NCBI GenBank assembly: GCA_009703545.1
Contig: WLFX01000075.1
Location: 1 to 5,615 of the forward strand
DNA from: Actinomycetota bacterium
GTDB taxonomy: Bacteria > Actinomycetota > Actinomycetes > Actinomycetales > Microbacteriaceae
Length of the DNA stretch: 5,615 bases
Direction: 5' to 3'
In this document: positions 1-5,615 of the stretch, in pieces
Layout: every line of letters starts with the position of its first letter
Numbering within the stretch: position 1 is the stretch's first letter
Program-made: the position numbers and the translations under genes
Notes under the pieces: generated by a model
Seen by the model: the letters and a program-made list of their open reading frames with translations, nothing else
The model's database searches: none
What the model was told of the DNA's origin: nothing

Positions 1-1779
1 ATCGCGCACATCGACCATGGAAAATCCACGCTCGCAGACCGCATGCTGGGAATCACGGGGATTGTTGGCGACCGCGACATGCGCGCCCAGTACCTCGACC
101 GCATGGACATCGAGCGTGAACGAGGAATCACGATCAAGAGCCAGGCTGTTCGGATGCCGTGGGCCGTGGACGGCGTCGATTACGCGCTCAACATGATTGA
201 TACCCCCGGACACGTTGACTTTTCGTACGAGGTGTCGCGTTCGCTCGCCGCGTGCGAAGGGGCGATTCTCTTGGTAGACGCGGCTCAGGGAATTGAAGCC
301 CAGACTCTCGCGAACCTGTACCTTGCGCTCGAGAACGATCTCGAAATCATCCCGGTGCTGAACAAGATTGATCTTCCCTCGGCGGAACCCGAAAAATACG
401 CGAAGGAACTCGCGTCCCTCATCGGTGGCGACCCGAATGACGTGATGCGTGTCTCGGGAAAGACGGGTGTTGGCGTCGAGGAACTACTCGACCGAGTCGT
501 TCAGAAGATTCCTGCACCGGTCGGCGATCCCACCGCACCTGCGCGCGCGATGATTTTCGACTCCGTCTATGACTCGTACCGCGGTGTCGTCACCTATGTG
601 CGCGTCATGGACGGATCTCTCAGCCCGCGCGAACGCATCCAGATGATGTCGACACGTGCCGCACACGAACTTTTGGAAATCGGTGTCTCGTCGCCCGAGC
701 CAACCCCGTCCGAGGGGCTCGGTGTTGGCGAGGTTGGGTATCTCATCACCGGCGTGAAAGACGTCCGCCAGTCCAAGGTTGGCGATACGGTGACGAACCT
801 CGCAAAGCCGGCCACAATCGCACTGGAGGGCTACACCGACCCAAAACCGATGGTCTACTCGGGGCTGTACCCGCTCGACGGCGCCGAGTTCCCCGATTTG
901 CGCGAAGCACTCGACAAACTCAAGTTGAGCGACGCGTCGCTCGTGTATGAACCGGAAACGTCCGTCGCGCTTGGGTTCGGTTTCCGTTGCGGGTTCCTCG
1001 GGTTGCTTCACCTCGAAATCATCACCGAGCGGCTTGAGCGGGAATTCGGACTCGACCTCATTGCCACTGCCCCCAGCGTTATTTACAACGTCTCTACCGA
1101 CGACGGTAAAGAAATTCAGGTCACCAACCCGTCGGAATACCCCGTCGGAAAAATCAAGTCGGTCCGCGAACCCATCGTGCGCGCGGCGGTGTTGGCCCCC
1201 AAGGACTATGTCGGAACAATCATGGAGCTGTGCCAAACCCGGCGGGGAACATTGATCGGGATGGACTACCTCGGCGAAGATCGCGTCGAAATCAAATACA
1301 CGATTCCTCTCGGCGAAATTGTTTTCGACTTCTTCGACAACCTCAAGTCGCGAACCGCCGGTTATGCGTCGCTCGATTACGAACCGGCCGGCGAACAAGA
1401 AGCCGATCTCGTGAAGGTTGACATTCTCTTGCAGGGCGAACAGGTCGATGCGTTCTCGGCGATCGTGCATCGCGATAAGGCCTATGCCTATGGCGTGATG
1501 ATGACGTCGAGGCTGCGCGAACTCATTCCACGCCAACAATTCGAGGTCCCGATTCAGGCGGCCATCGGCGCGCGTATTATCGCCCGCGAGAGCATCCGTG
1601 CGATGCGCAAAGACGTTCTCGCGAAGTGTTATGGCGGTGACATCAGTCGTAAACGTAAGTTGCTCGAGAAGCAAAAGGCTGGGAAGAAACGCATGAAGAT
1701 GGTGGGACGTGTCGAGGTTCCGCAAGAGGCGTTCATTGCCGCTCTATCGGGGGACACCGAAAAGAAGGACAAAAAGTGA
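1..1779 (+). CDS. lepA: Elongation factor 4 (LepA) GTPase, 5'-truncated by the window edge
   Basis: LepA/EF4 is a ribosome-associated translational GTPase related to EF-G, variously linked to back-translocation and to ribosome biogenesis. The frame is open from base 1, so the gene begins before the window; 592 residues are visible. The first residues ([10 protein letters not shown]) are the P-loop, aligning with about residue 10 of E. coli LepA, so only a short N-terminus is missing. Further G motifs follow: RGITIKSQ (switch I, about residues 41-48), DTPGH (67-71), NKID (121-124) and SGKTG (152-156). After the EF-Tu-like domain II come EF-G-like domains III and V. The LepA-specific C-terminal domain has the signature [20 protein letters not shown] and runs to the lysine-rich end. 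No frameshift is seen. The stop overlaps the next gene's GTG. The downstream neighbour is not hemW, the partner often found after lepA in other bacteria. Confidence 0.97.
   Translation: MAHIDHGKSTLADRMLGITGIVGDRDMRAQYLDRMDIERERGITIKSQAVRMPWAVDGVDYALNMIDTPGHVDFSYEVSRSLAACEGAILLVDAAQGIEAQTLANLYLALENDLEIIPVLNKIDLPSAEPEKYAKELASLIGGDPNDVMRVSGKTGVGVEELLDRVVQKIPAPVGDPTAPARAMIFDSVYDSYRGVVTYVRVMDGSLSPRERIQMMSTRAAHELLEIGVSSPEPTPSEGLGVGEVGYLITGVKDVRQSKVGDTVTNLAKPATIALEGYTDPKPMVYSGLYPLDGAEFPDLREALDKLKLSDASLVYEPETSVALGFGFRCGFLGLLHLEIITERLEREFGLDLIATAPSVIYNVSTDDGKEIQVTNPSEYPVGKIKSVREPIVRAAVLAPKDYVGTIMELCQTRRGTLIGMDYLGEDRVEIKYTIPLGEIVFDFFDNLKSRTAGYASLDYEPAGEQEADLVKVDILLQGEQVDAFSAIVHRDKAYAYGVMMTSRLRELIPRQQFEVPIQAAIGARIIARESIRAMRKDVLAKCYGGDISRKRKLLEKQKAGKKRMKMVGRVEVPQEAFIAALSGDTEKKDKK
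1764..1769 (+). promoter_or_regulatory. Shine-Dalgarno site for the membrane-protein gene
   Basis: GAAGGA lies inside the last codons of lepA, six bases before the GTG at 1776. It decides the start of the downstream gene and supports translation from GTG in the 4-bp overlap with the lepA stop. Confidence 0.7.
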
Positions 1780-2141
1780 CCGCGGGGCTCTCGCGACTCT
1801 TGATCGTCGGGTATCTGATTCTCGCGGTGGCCGCGACCGGTCGAAGCGCGTTTCAGATAGTCACGAAGTTTTCGGACGCGCCATTCGCCTACACTCTGTC
1901 GGCCATCGCGGCGGCACATTACTTTTTTGCTGTGCTCGCCATCGCTCGAAGATGGCGCAGATTTGCCATCACCATCATGGTTCTGGAACTCATCGGGGTG
2001 CTGAGCGTTGGAATGCTGACCTATCTGATCCCAACGCTATTCCACGCCAATTCGGTATGGTCATTCTTCGGCGTTGGATACGGTTACGTGCCGGTTCTGT
2101 TGCCTGTCCTGGGCCTCTGGTGGGCGTGGGAAACGCGATGA
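1776..2141 (+). CDS. Small four-helix integral membrane protein of unknown function
   Basis: I do not recognise a named family. The 121-residue protein is mostly hydrophobic, with four likely membrane helices at about residues 6-22, 38-57, 63-85 and 94-117. They are separated by short polar stretches: [14 protein letters not shown] after helix 1 and the basic ARRWRR between helices 2 and 3, which would place that loop in the cytoplasm. Helix 4 follows [11 protein letters not shown] and ends in a tryptophan-rich LWWAW. No signal peptidase site, metal site or catalytic motif is visible. The start is GTG, with a good ribosome site six bases upstream, overlapping the lepA stop as GTGA. The stop overlaps the ribF start as ATGA, so it is probably translated in step with both. 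It looks like a real gene because of its coherent hydrophobic pattern and close fit between neighbours. A role in riboflavin transport is conceivable from position alone, but nothing in the sequence shows it. Confidence 0.85.
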   Translation: MTAGLSRLLIVGYLILAVAATGRSAFQIVTKFSDAPFAYTLSAIAAAHYFFAVLAIARRWRRFAITIMVLELIGVLSVGMLTYLIPTLFHANSVWSFFGVGYGYVPVLLPVLGLWWAWETR

Positions 2142-3067
2142 CCGACTGGCCATTGCCCCACGACGGCATCGATTCCGTGGTCACCATCGGTAAGTTCGAT
2201 GGCGTTCACATCGGGCATCGCGAAGTCGTCTCTCAATTGCGCGCCCGCGCGAACGGTCGTCGTGTAGTGGTGGTCACGTTTGACCGTCATCCACTCGAAT
2301 TGTTTGACCCTGCTCGTGCGCCACAGCCGATACTGTCTATTCCCCAAAAAGTTGAGGCTCTGCTGAGCGCCGGAGCGGACCGTGTCGTTGTCCTACCGTT
2401 CACGACGGAATTCGCGGCGATGTCACCGGACGAGTTCATCGACGAGGTATTGCTTGCTGGAGTTTCCGCGTCCCTCGTTCTCGTCGGCTCTGACTTCCGC
2501 TTTGGGGCGAAAGGCACGGGAACAATTGAGACACTGACCGCACGCGGTCGCTCGACGGGACTCGAGGTCGTCCGACTCGACCATGTGTGCGTCGACGGAG
2601 GAATCAAGGTCTCGTCGTCAACGATTCGAGACGCGCTCCTCGCCGGAGACGTCGAATTAGCCACCGAACTGCTAGGCCGACCACATCGTGTTCGCGGTCT
2701 TGTCGTGCACGGGCATCAGCGCGGTCGAGTGCTTGGGTACCCAACGGTCAACCTCGAAGAGAACAACGAAGGAATGGTCCCGCGGCCCGGCGTCTATGCG
2801 GGACTGCTTCGAGTTCACGGACAAGACTTCCTTGCCGGAATTTCAGTCGGTAAGAACCCGACCTTTACCGACGTCACGCGTGACCAGGTAGAGGCGCACG
2901 CGCTAGACGCCGATTTCGACGCCTATGGATCAATCGCCGAGGTGGGATTTACTCACTGGATTCGCGACATCGAATCATTCGCGTCAGTCGACGAGCTCAT
3001 CGACGCACTGCACAAGGATTTTGCGGATATTCGCGAGCTAATTGCGGACGGCACTCTCCATCTGTAG
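2138..3067 (+). CDS. ribF: Bifunctional riboflavin kinase / FMN adenylyltransferase (FAD synthetase)
   Basis: RibF phosphorylates riboflavin to FMN and then adenylates FMN to FAD, both with ATP, in the cytoplasm. The 309-residue length is normal for the bacterial bifunctional form. The N-terminal nucleotidyltransferase domain shows GKFDGVHIGH (18-27), the HxGH-type ATP site, then TFDRHP (47-52), GSDFRFG (117-123) and SSSTIR (159-164). The C-terminal riboflavin kinase domain begins near residue 185 and shows GRVLGYPTVNL (196-206, with the PTxN nucleotide and Mg site), PGVYAG (217-222), GKNPTF (238-243), and the likely catalytic Glu252 in EAHALDADF before DAYG. The frame stays open far upstream into lepA, but the ATG at 2138 is chosen because it leaves the usual short lead before VVTIG and overlaps the previous stop as ATGA. 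Ribosome-site complementarity is weak (GTGGGA), which fits translational coupling. No FMN riboswitch is possible in the zero-length gap. Confidence 0.96.
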   Translation: MTDWPLPHDGIDSVVTIGKFDGVHIGHREVVSQLRARANGRRVVVVTFDRHPLELFDPARAPQPILSIPQKVEALLSAGADRVVVLPFTTEFAAMSPDEFIDEVLLAGVSASLVLVGSDFRFGAKGTGTIETLTARGRSTGLEVVRLDHVCVDGGIKVSSSTIRDALLAGDVELATELLGRPHRVRGLVVHGHQRGRVLGYPTVNLEENNEGMVPRPGVYAGLLRVHGQDFLAGISVGKNPTFTDVTRDQVEAHALDADFDAYGSIAEVGFTHWIRDIESFASVDELIDALHKDFADIRELIADGTLHL

Positions 3068-3074
3068 ACGCGCG

Positions 3075-3107
3075 TGCGCAAATGTTGGCAATCCGCTCAT
3101 ATGCGCG
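3075..3107 (+). repeat. Imperfect inverted repeat, candidate operator
   Basis: TGCGCAAATG (3075-3084) and CATATGCGCG (3098-3107) are inverted copies matching at 8 of 10 positions, separated by 13 bases, with arm centres 23 bp apart (about two helical turns). One arm sits just upstream of the -35 box and the other in the -35/-10 spacer, a suitable place for a repressor. No T-run follows, so it is not an intrinsic terminator. Binding by the downstream HTH-aldolase is inference. In this CG-rich stretch an 8/10 match could be chance. Confidence 0.4.
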
Positions 3108-3113
3108 TAGGGT
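3085..3113 (+). promoter_or_regulatory. Promoter of the deoC-aldehyde dehydrogenase operon, leaderless type
   Basis: TTGGCA (3085-3090, one mismatch from TTGACA) is followed by exactly 17 bases and then TAGGGT (3108-3113), a good match to the actinobacterial TANNNT -10. Seven bases past the end of the -10 is position 3120, the first base of the GTG start, so the transcript is predicted to begin at or next to the start codon. Leaderless messages are common in actinobacteria. It lies in the only real gap of the window. Confidence 0.65.
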
Positions 3114-3119
3114 GAACGG

Positions 3120-4307
3120 GTGATAGAAATTTCCGACAACGATTTGGCGCTTCGGGCGGCTCGTTTGTATTACGACGACGGCAAGACTCAAGACGAGATC
3201 GGGGACACCCTCGGAATCACCCGTTGGAAAGCTGGTCGTTTGCTAGCTCTCGCACGTGACTCGGGAATCGTCGCGATTTCAATCGTCGAAAGCACTGACA
3301 CCGCCGAGGTTCGCCCACTCCACGGAATCACAACCACCGACCGGTCGCGCGCGCACGGCGTCACTGATTCGGCGTCGCTTCGGGCGTTCCTCTATGGCCT
3401 CGACGCGGTCGATGCAATTGGTCTCGAAGAGCGCGCCGCTCGCCTCGCAACGCGGTCGATTAAAAACGATTCCAAGCGCGCCGCGCTCGACACCATCATT
3501 CGATTGATTGACCTCACGACACTCGAGGGCGCTGACACACCGGGCAAGGTTCGGTCCCTCGTGCGTAAAGCGATCTTGCCCGACCCTTCCGACCCGACGG
3601 CACCGCGCGTCGCCGCGGTGTGCGTGTATCCCGACATGGTTCAACACGCCGTTTCGGCACTAGGTGCTCACAAGGGTGACGGCGTCACCGGAATCGGTGT
3701 TGCCTCTGTCGCCACCGCGTTCCCGAGCGGACGCTCGACACTCGAGATCAAGTTGGCCGACACGCGCTACGCCGTCTCGCAAGGGGCGACCGAAATCGAC
3801 ATGGTGATTGACCGTGGGGCGTTCCTTTCCGGAGACCTCGATACCGTTTTTAATGAAATCGTCGCGGTTCACCGTGCCTGCGGGCGCGCCGACGGAACGC
3901 GCGCACACCTCAAGGTGATTTTTGAAACAGGCGAACTGCGAACATACGACAACATCAAACGCGCGTCATGGCTCGCCATCTTGGCTGGGGCAGATTTCAT
4001 CAAGACGTCGACCGGCAAGGTTCAGCCTGCGGCGACTCTGCCGACGACCGTCCTGATGCTCGAGGTTGTGCGGGATTGGTTCACCTTGACCGGCGAGCGA
4101 ATCGGTGTCAAGCCCGCCGGAGGGATCCGCCAATCGAAAGATGCGATTCGTTACCTCGTGGCCGTTGCCGAGGTTGCGGGCGAAGAGTGGATTGACCCAC
4201 ACCTTTTTCGGTTCGGTGCGTCCAGCCTGCTCAACGACGTTCTTTTGCAACGCCAGAAGATGACCACCGGCCACTACAGCGGCCCTGACTACGTGACCGT
4301 GGATTAG
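3120..4307 (+). CDS. deoC: SorC/DeoR-type HTH domain fused to deoxyribose-phosphate aldolase
   Basis: DeoC is a class I aldolase that splits 2-deoxyribose 5-phosphate into glyceraldehyde 3-phosphate and acetaldehyde in deoxynucleoside catabolism. The 395-residue protein starts with a winged-helix HTH of the SorC/DeoR sugar-regulator type: ARLYYDDGKTQDEIG, then LGITRWKAGRLLALAR (31-46) and GIVAISI (49-55). A linker of about 30 residues replaces the usual sugar-binding domain. From about residue 85 it is a long-form DeoC as in actinobacteria and animals: IDLTTLEG (130-137), AAVCVYP with Cys168, Asp227 in EIDMVIDRG, FIKTSTGK with Schiff-base Lys295, KPAGGIR with Lys331, and the phosphate-binding GASSLL (366-371). 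Residues corresponding to E. coli Asp102, Lys167 and Lys201 are all present, so the enzyme should be active. GTG at 3120 is chosen because it abuts the promoter; there is no in-frame ATG or GTG between it and residue 148. The downstream dehydrogenase would remove the acetaldehyde. Confidence 0.93.
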   Translation: MIEISDNDLALRAARLYYDDGKTQDEIGDTLGITRWKAGRLLALARDSGIVAISIVESTDTAEVRPLHGITTTDRSRAHGVTDSASLRAFLYGLDAVDAIGLEERAARLATRSIKNDSKRAALDTIIRLIDLTTLEGADTPGKVRSLVRKAILPDPSDPTAPRVAAVCVYPDMVQHAVSALGAHKGDGVTGIGVASVATAFPSGRSTLEIKLADTRYAVSQGATEIDMVIDRGAFLSGDLDTVFNEIVAVHRACGRADGTRAHLKVIFETGELRTYDNIKRASWLAILAGADFIKTSTGKVQPAATLPTTVLMLEVVRDWFTLTGERIGVKPAGGIRQSKDAIRYLVAVAEVAGEEWIDPHLFRFGASSLLNDVLLQRQKMTTGHYSGPDYVTVD

Positions 4308-4310
4308 GAG
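4306..4310 (+). promoter_or_regulatory. Shine-Dalgarno site of the aldehyde dehydrogenase gene
   Basis: AGGAG overlaps the TAG stop of the aldolase gene and lies four bases before the ATG at 4315. It fixes that start and indicates that the two genes are read from one transcript. Confidence 0.8.
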
Positions 4311-4314
4311 TCCC

Positions 4315-5615
4315 ATGTCTTTCCGTGATTATGCGCCGGCGCCAGAATCGACCGCGATTCTCAATCTTCGGTCGAGCTATGGACTTTACATCGATGGCAC
4401 GTGGACAGACGGCCGTGGTGGATCGATGACGACTATTTCGCCGGCGACCGAGAAGTCCATCGCCGAGATTTCGTTGGCCGACGCGTCGGACATTGACCGT
4501 GCCGTAGCCGCTGCCCGAAAGAGCTATGACTCTGTTTGGTCGCGCATGAGCGGCGCGGAGCGTGGAAAGTATCTGTTCCGAATCGCGCGACTCATTCAAG
4601 AGCGCGCTCGCGAGTTTGCTGTCGCCGAGACTCTCGACAACGGAAAGCCGATTCGCGAAACCCGCGATATCGATATCCCGCTCGTCGCCGCGTGGTTCTT
4701 CCACTACGCGGGGTGGGCGGACAAGCTCGACTACGCGGGACTCGGACCGAACCCGTCGGCGCTCGGTGTCGCCGGACAGATTATTCCCTGGAACTTTCCG
4801 TTACTCATGCTCGCGTGGAAGGTAGCGCCCGCACTTGCCGCTGGAAACACGGTCGTGCTCAAACCCGCCGAGACGACGCCGCTCACGGCGCTCATGTTCG
4901 CCGACATCTGCGAACAGGCCGGGCTTCCCGCAGGAGTCGTCAACATCGTCCCGGGGCACGGCGGGGTTGCTGGTAAAGCACTGGTCGAACACGCGGGCGT
5001 CAACAAGATTGCGTTCACGGGTTCGACCGCTGTTGGTCGTAACATCGCGCGAACGCTGGCTGGAACCGACACCCGCGTCACCCTCGAACTCGGCGGCAAG
5101 GGTGCGAACATCGTCTTTGATGATGCCGCAGTCGACGAGGCAGTCGAGGGCATCATCGCTGGAATCTTCTTCAACCAGGGGCACGTTTGTTGTGCTGGTT
5201 CGAGACTCCTTGTGCAAGAGAACATCCAGGATGAGGTCGTCGAGAAATTGACCCGTCGCCTCGCGACCCTTCGACTCGGTGACCCGCTCGACAAGAACAC
5301 TGACATCGGAGCCATCAACTCGAAGGAACAACTCGCGCGCATCACGGCGATCACCGCGACGGGCGAGGCGGAAGGCGCGAACCGCTGGACGCTCGAGTGT
5401 GAGCTGCCGTCGAAGGGCTTTTGGTTCCGACCGACCATTTTCACCAATGTCACCACCAGCAACACGGTCGCGCGCGACGAAATCTTCGGGCCGGTGCTCT
5501 CGGTCCTTAGCTTCCGGACTCCCGACGAAGCGATTGTCAAGGCGAACAACACGCCGTATGGCCTGAGCGCGGGGATTTGGACTCAGAACGCGAGCCGAAT
5601 GTTGCGCGTCGCCGA
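4315..5615 (+). CDS. NAD(P)-dependent aldehyde dehydrogenase, 3'-truncated by the window edge
   Basis: This enzyme oxidises an aldehyde to the carboxylic acid with NAD(P)+. In this position the likely substrate is acetaldehyde released by the adjacent aldolase, giving acetate; the substrate is inferred from context. The frame is open to the last base, giving 433 residues, with roughly the last 40-60 residues of a normal enzyme lying outside. Family motifs are in order: PWNFP with Asn160 (oxyanion hole), the cofactor-binding KPAE (183-186), FTGSTAVGR (234-242) at the Rossmann turn, LELGGK with general base Glu258 (257-262), FFNQGHVCCAGSR with catalytic Cys292 (the next Cys is an extra neighbour), and EIFGPV (389-394) with the nicotinamide-ribose Glu389. 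The GQ usual before the cysteine reads GH here. No signal peptide or membrane segment is seen, so it is cytoplasmic. It starts seven bases after the aldolase stop and has no promoter of its own. Confidence 0.95.
   Translation, partial: MSFRDYAPAPESTAILNLRSSYGLYIDGTWTDGRGGSMTTISPATEKSIAEISLADASDIDRAVAAARKSYDSVWSRMSGAERGKYLFRIARLIQERAREFAVAETLDNGKPIRETRDIDIPLVAAWFFHYAGWADKLDYAGLGPNPSALGVAGQIIPWNFPLLMLAWKVAPALAAGNTVVLKPAETTPLTALMFADICEQAGLPAGVVNIVPGHGGVAGKALVEHAGVNKIAFTGSTAVGRNIARTLAGTDTRVTLELGGKGANIVFDDAAVDEAVEGIIAGIFFNQGHVCCAGSRLLVQENIQDEVVEKLTRRLATLRLGDPLDKNTDIGAINSKEQLARITAITATGEAEGANRWTLECELPSKGFWFRPTIFTNVTTSNTVARDEIFGPVLSVLSFRTPDEAIVKANNTPYGLSAGIWTQNASRMLRVA

Noticed and set aside
484..1725. 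Long 413-residue open frame on the minus strand, antisense to lepA
   Set aside because: LepA on the + strand is conserved along its whole length here. The antisense frame has low-complexity Arg/Asp/His-rich composition with no recognisable domain, as expected from a shadow of GC-rich coding DNA.
1709..2137. N-terminal extension of the ribF frame upstream of 2138
   Set aside because: The extra 143 residues are Arg/His-rich and cover the lepA end and the membrane-protein gene in another frame. The ATG at 2138 gives a normal RibF length.
3068..3108. Possible terminator after ribF (ACGCGC at 3068-3073 pairing with GCGCGT at 3103-3108)
   Set aside because: The loop would be 29 bases and no T-run follows, so this is not a credible intrinsic terminator.
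3112..3123. Tiny GTG-AAC-GGG-TGA frame overlapping the aldolase start as GTGA, a possible leader peptide
   Set aside because: Only three codons, and its GTG lies inside the -10 box, so it would be upstream of the predicted transcription start. Probably coincidence.
5173..5211. Gln to His change beside the catalytic cysteine of the aldehyde dehydrogenase (FFNQGHVCC)
   Set aside because: The catalytic Cys292, Glu258 and Asn160 are intact, and my recollection is that GH occurs in related actinobacterial enzymes, so it is not evidence of an inactive or novel enzyme.
4731..5552. 273-residue open frame on the minus strand, antisense to the aldehyde dehydrogenase
   Set aside because: Ser/Ala/Pro/Val-rich translation with no domain pattern. 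The + strand has all aldehyde dehydrogenase motifs across the same span.

Overview
The window looks like chromosomal DNA from an actinobacterium, most likely a Micrococcales/Microbacteriaceae-type organism. This is inferred from the moderately GC-rich coding sequence, the style of the LepA, RibF and DeoC proteins, GTG starts, 4-bp start/stop overlaps, and an actinobacterial-type promoter of the leaderless class. All genes are on the + strand and tightly packed. There are no RNA genes, mobile elements or CRISPR arrays, and the only gap larger than a few bases is 52 bp.

Left block (1-3067): the 3' part of lepA (elongation factor 4, cut by the window start inside the GTPase P-loop region), then a 121-residue four-helix membrane protein of unknown function, then ribF (riboflavin kinase/FAD synthetase). 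Each junction is a 4-bp overlap (GTGA, then ATGA), so the three genes are probably co-transcribed and translationally coupled.

Right block (3068-5615): a 52-bp gap carries a near-consensus promoter (TTGGCA, 17 bp, TAGGGT) placed so that transcription should begin at or next to the GTG start of the next gene. An imperfect inverted repeat overlaps the -35 region. The gene that follows is the most interesting item: one reading frame joins a SorC/DeoR-type helix-turn-helix DNA-binding domain (about residues 1-58) to an apparently complete 2-deoxyribose-5-phosphate aldolase (about residues 85-395) with all key catalytic residues. Seven bases later begins an NAD(P)-dependent aldehyde dehydrogenase, cut by the window end.

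Together the right block encodes breakdown of deoxyribose 5-phosphate to glyceraldehyde 3-phosphate and acetaldehyde, with oxidation of the acetaldehyde to acetate. The DNA-binding domain on the aldolase suggests an enzyme that may sense its own substrate and regulate its own operon. That regulatory role is inference; the fusion itself is read directly from the sequence.
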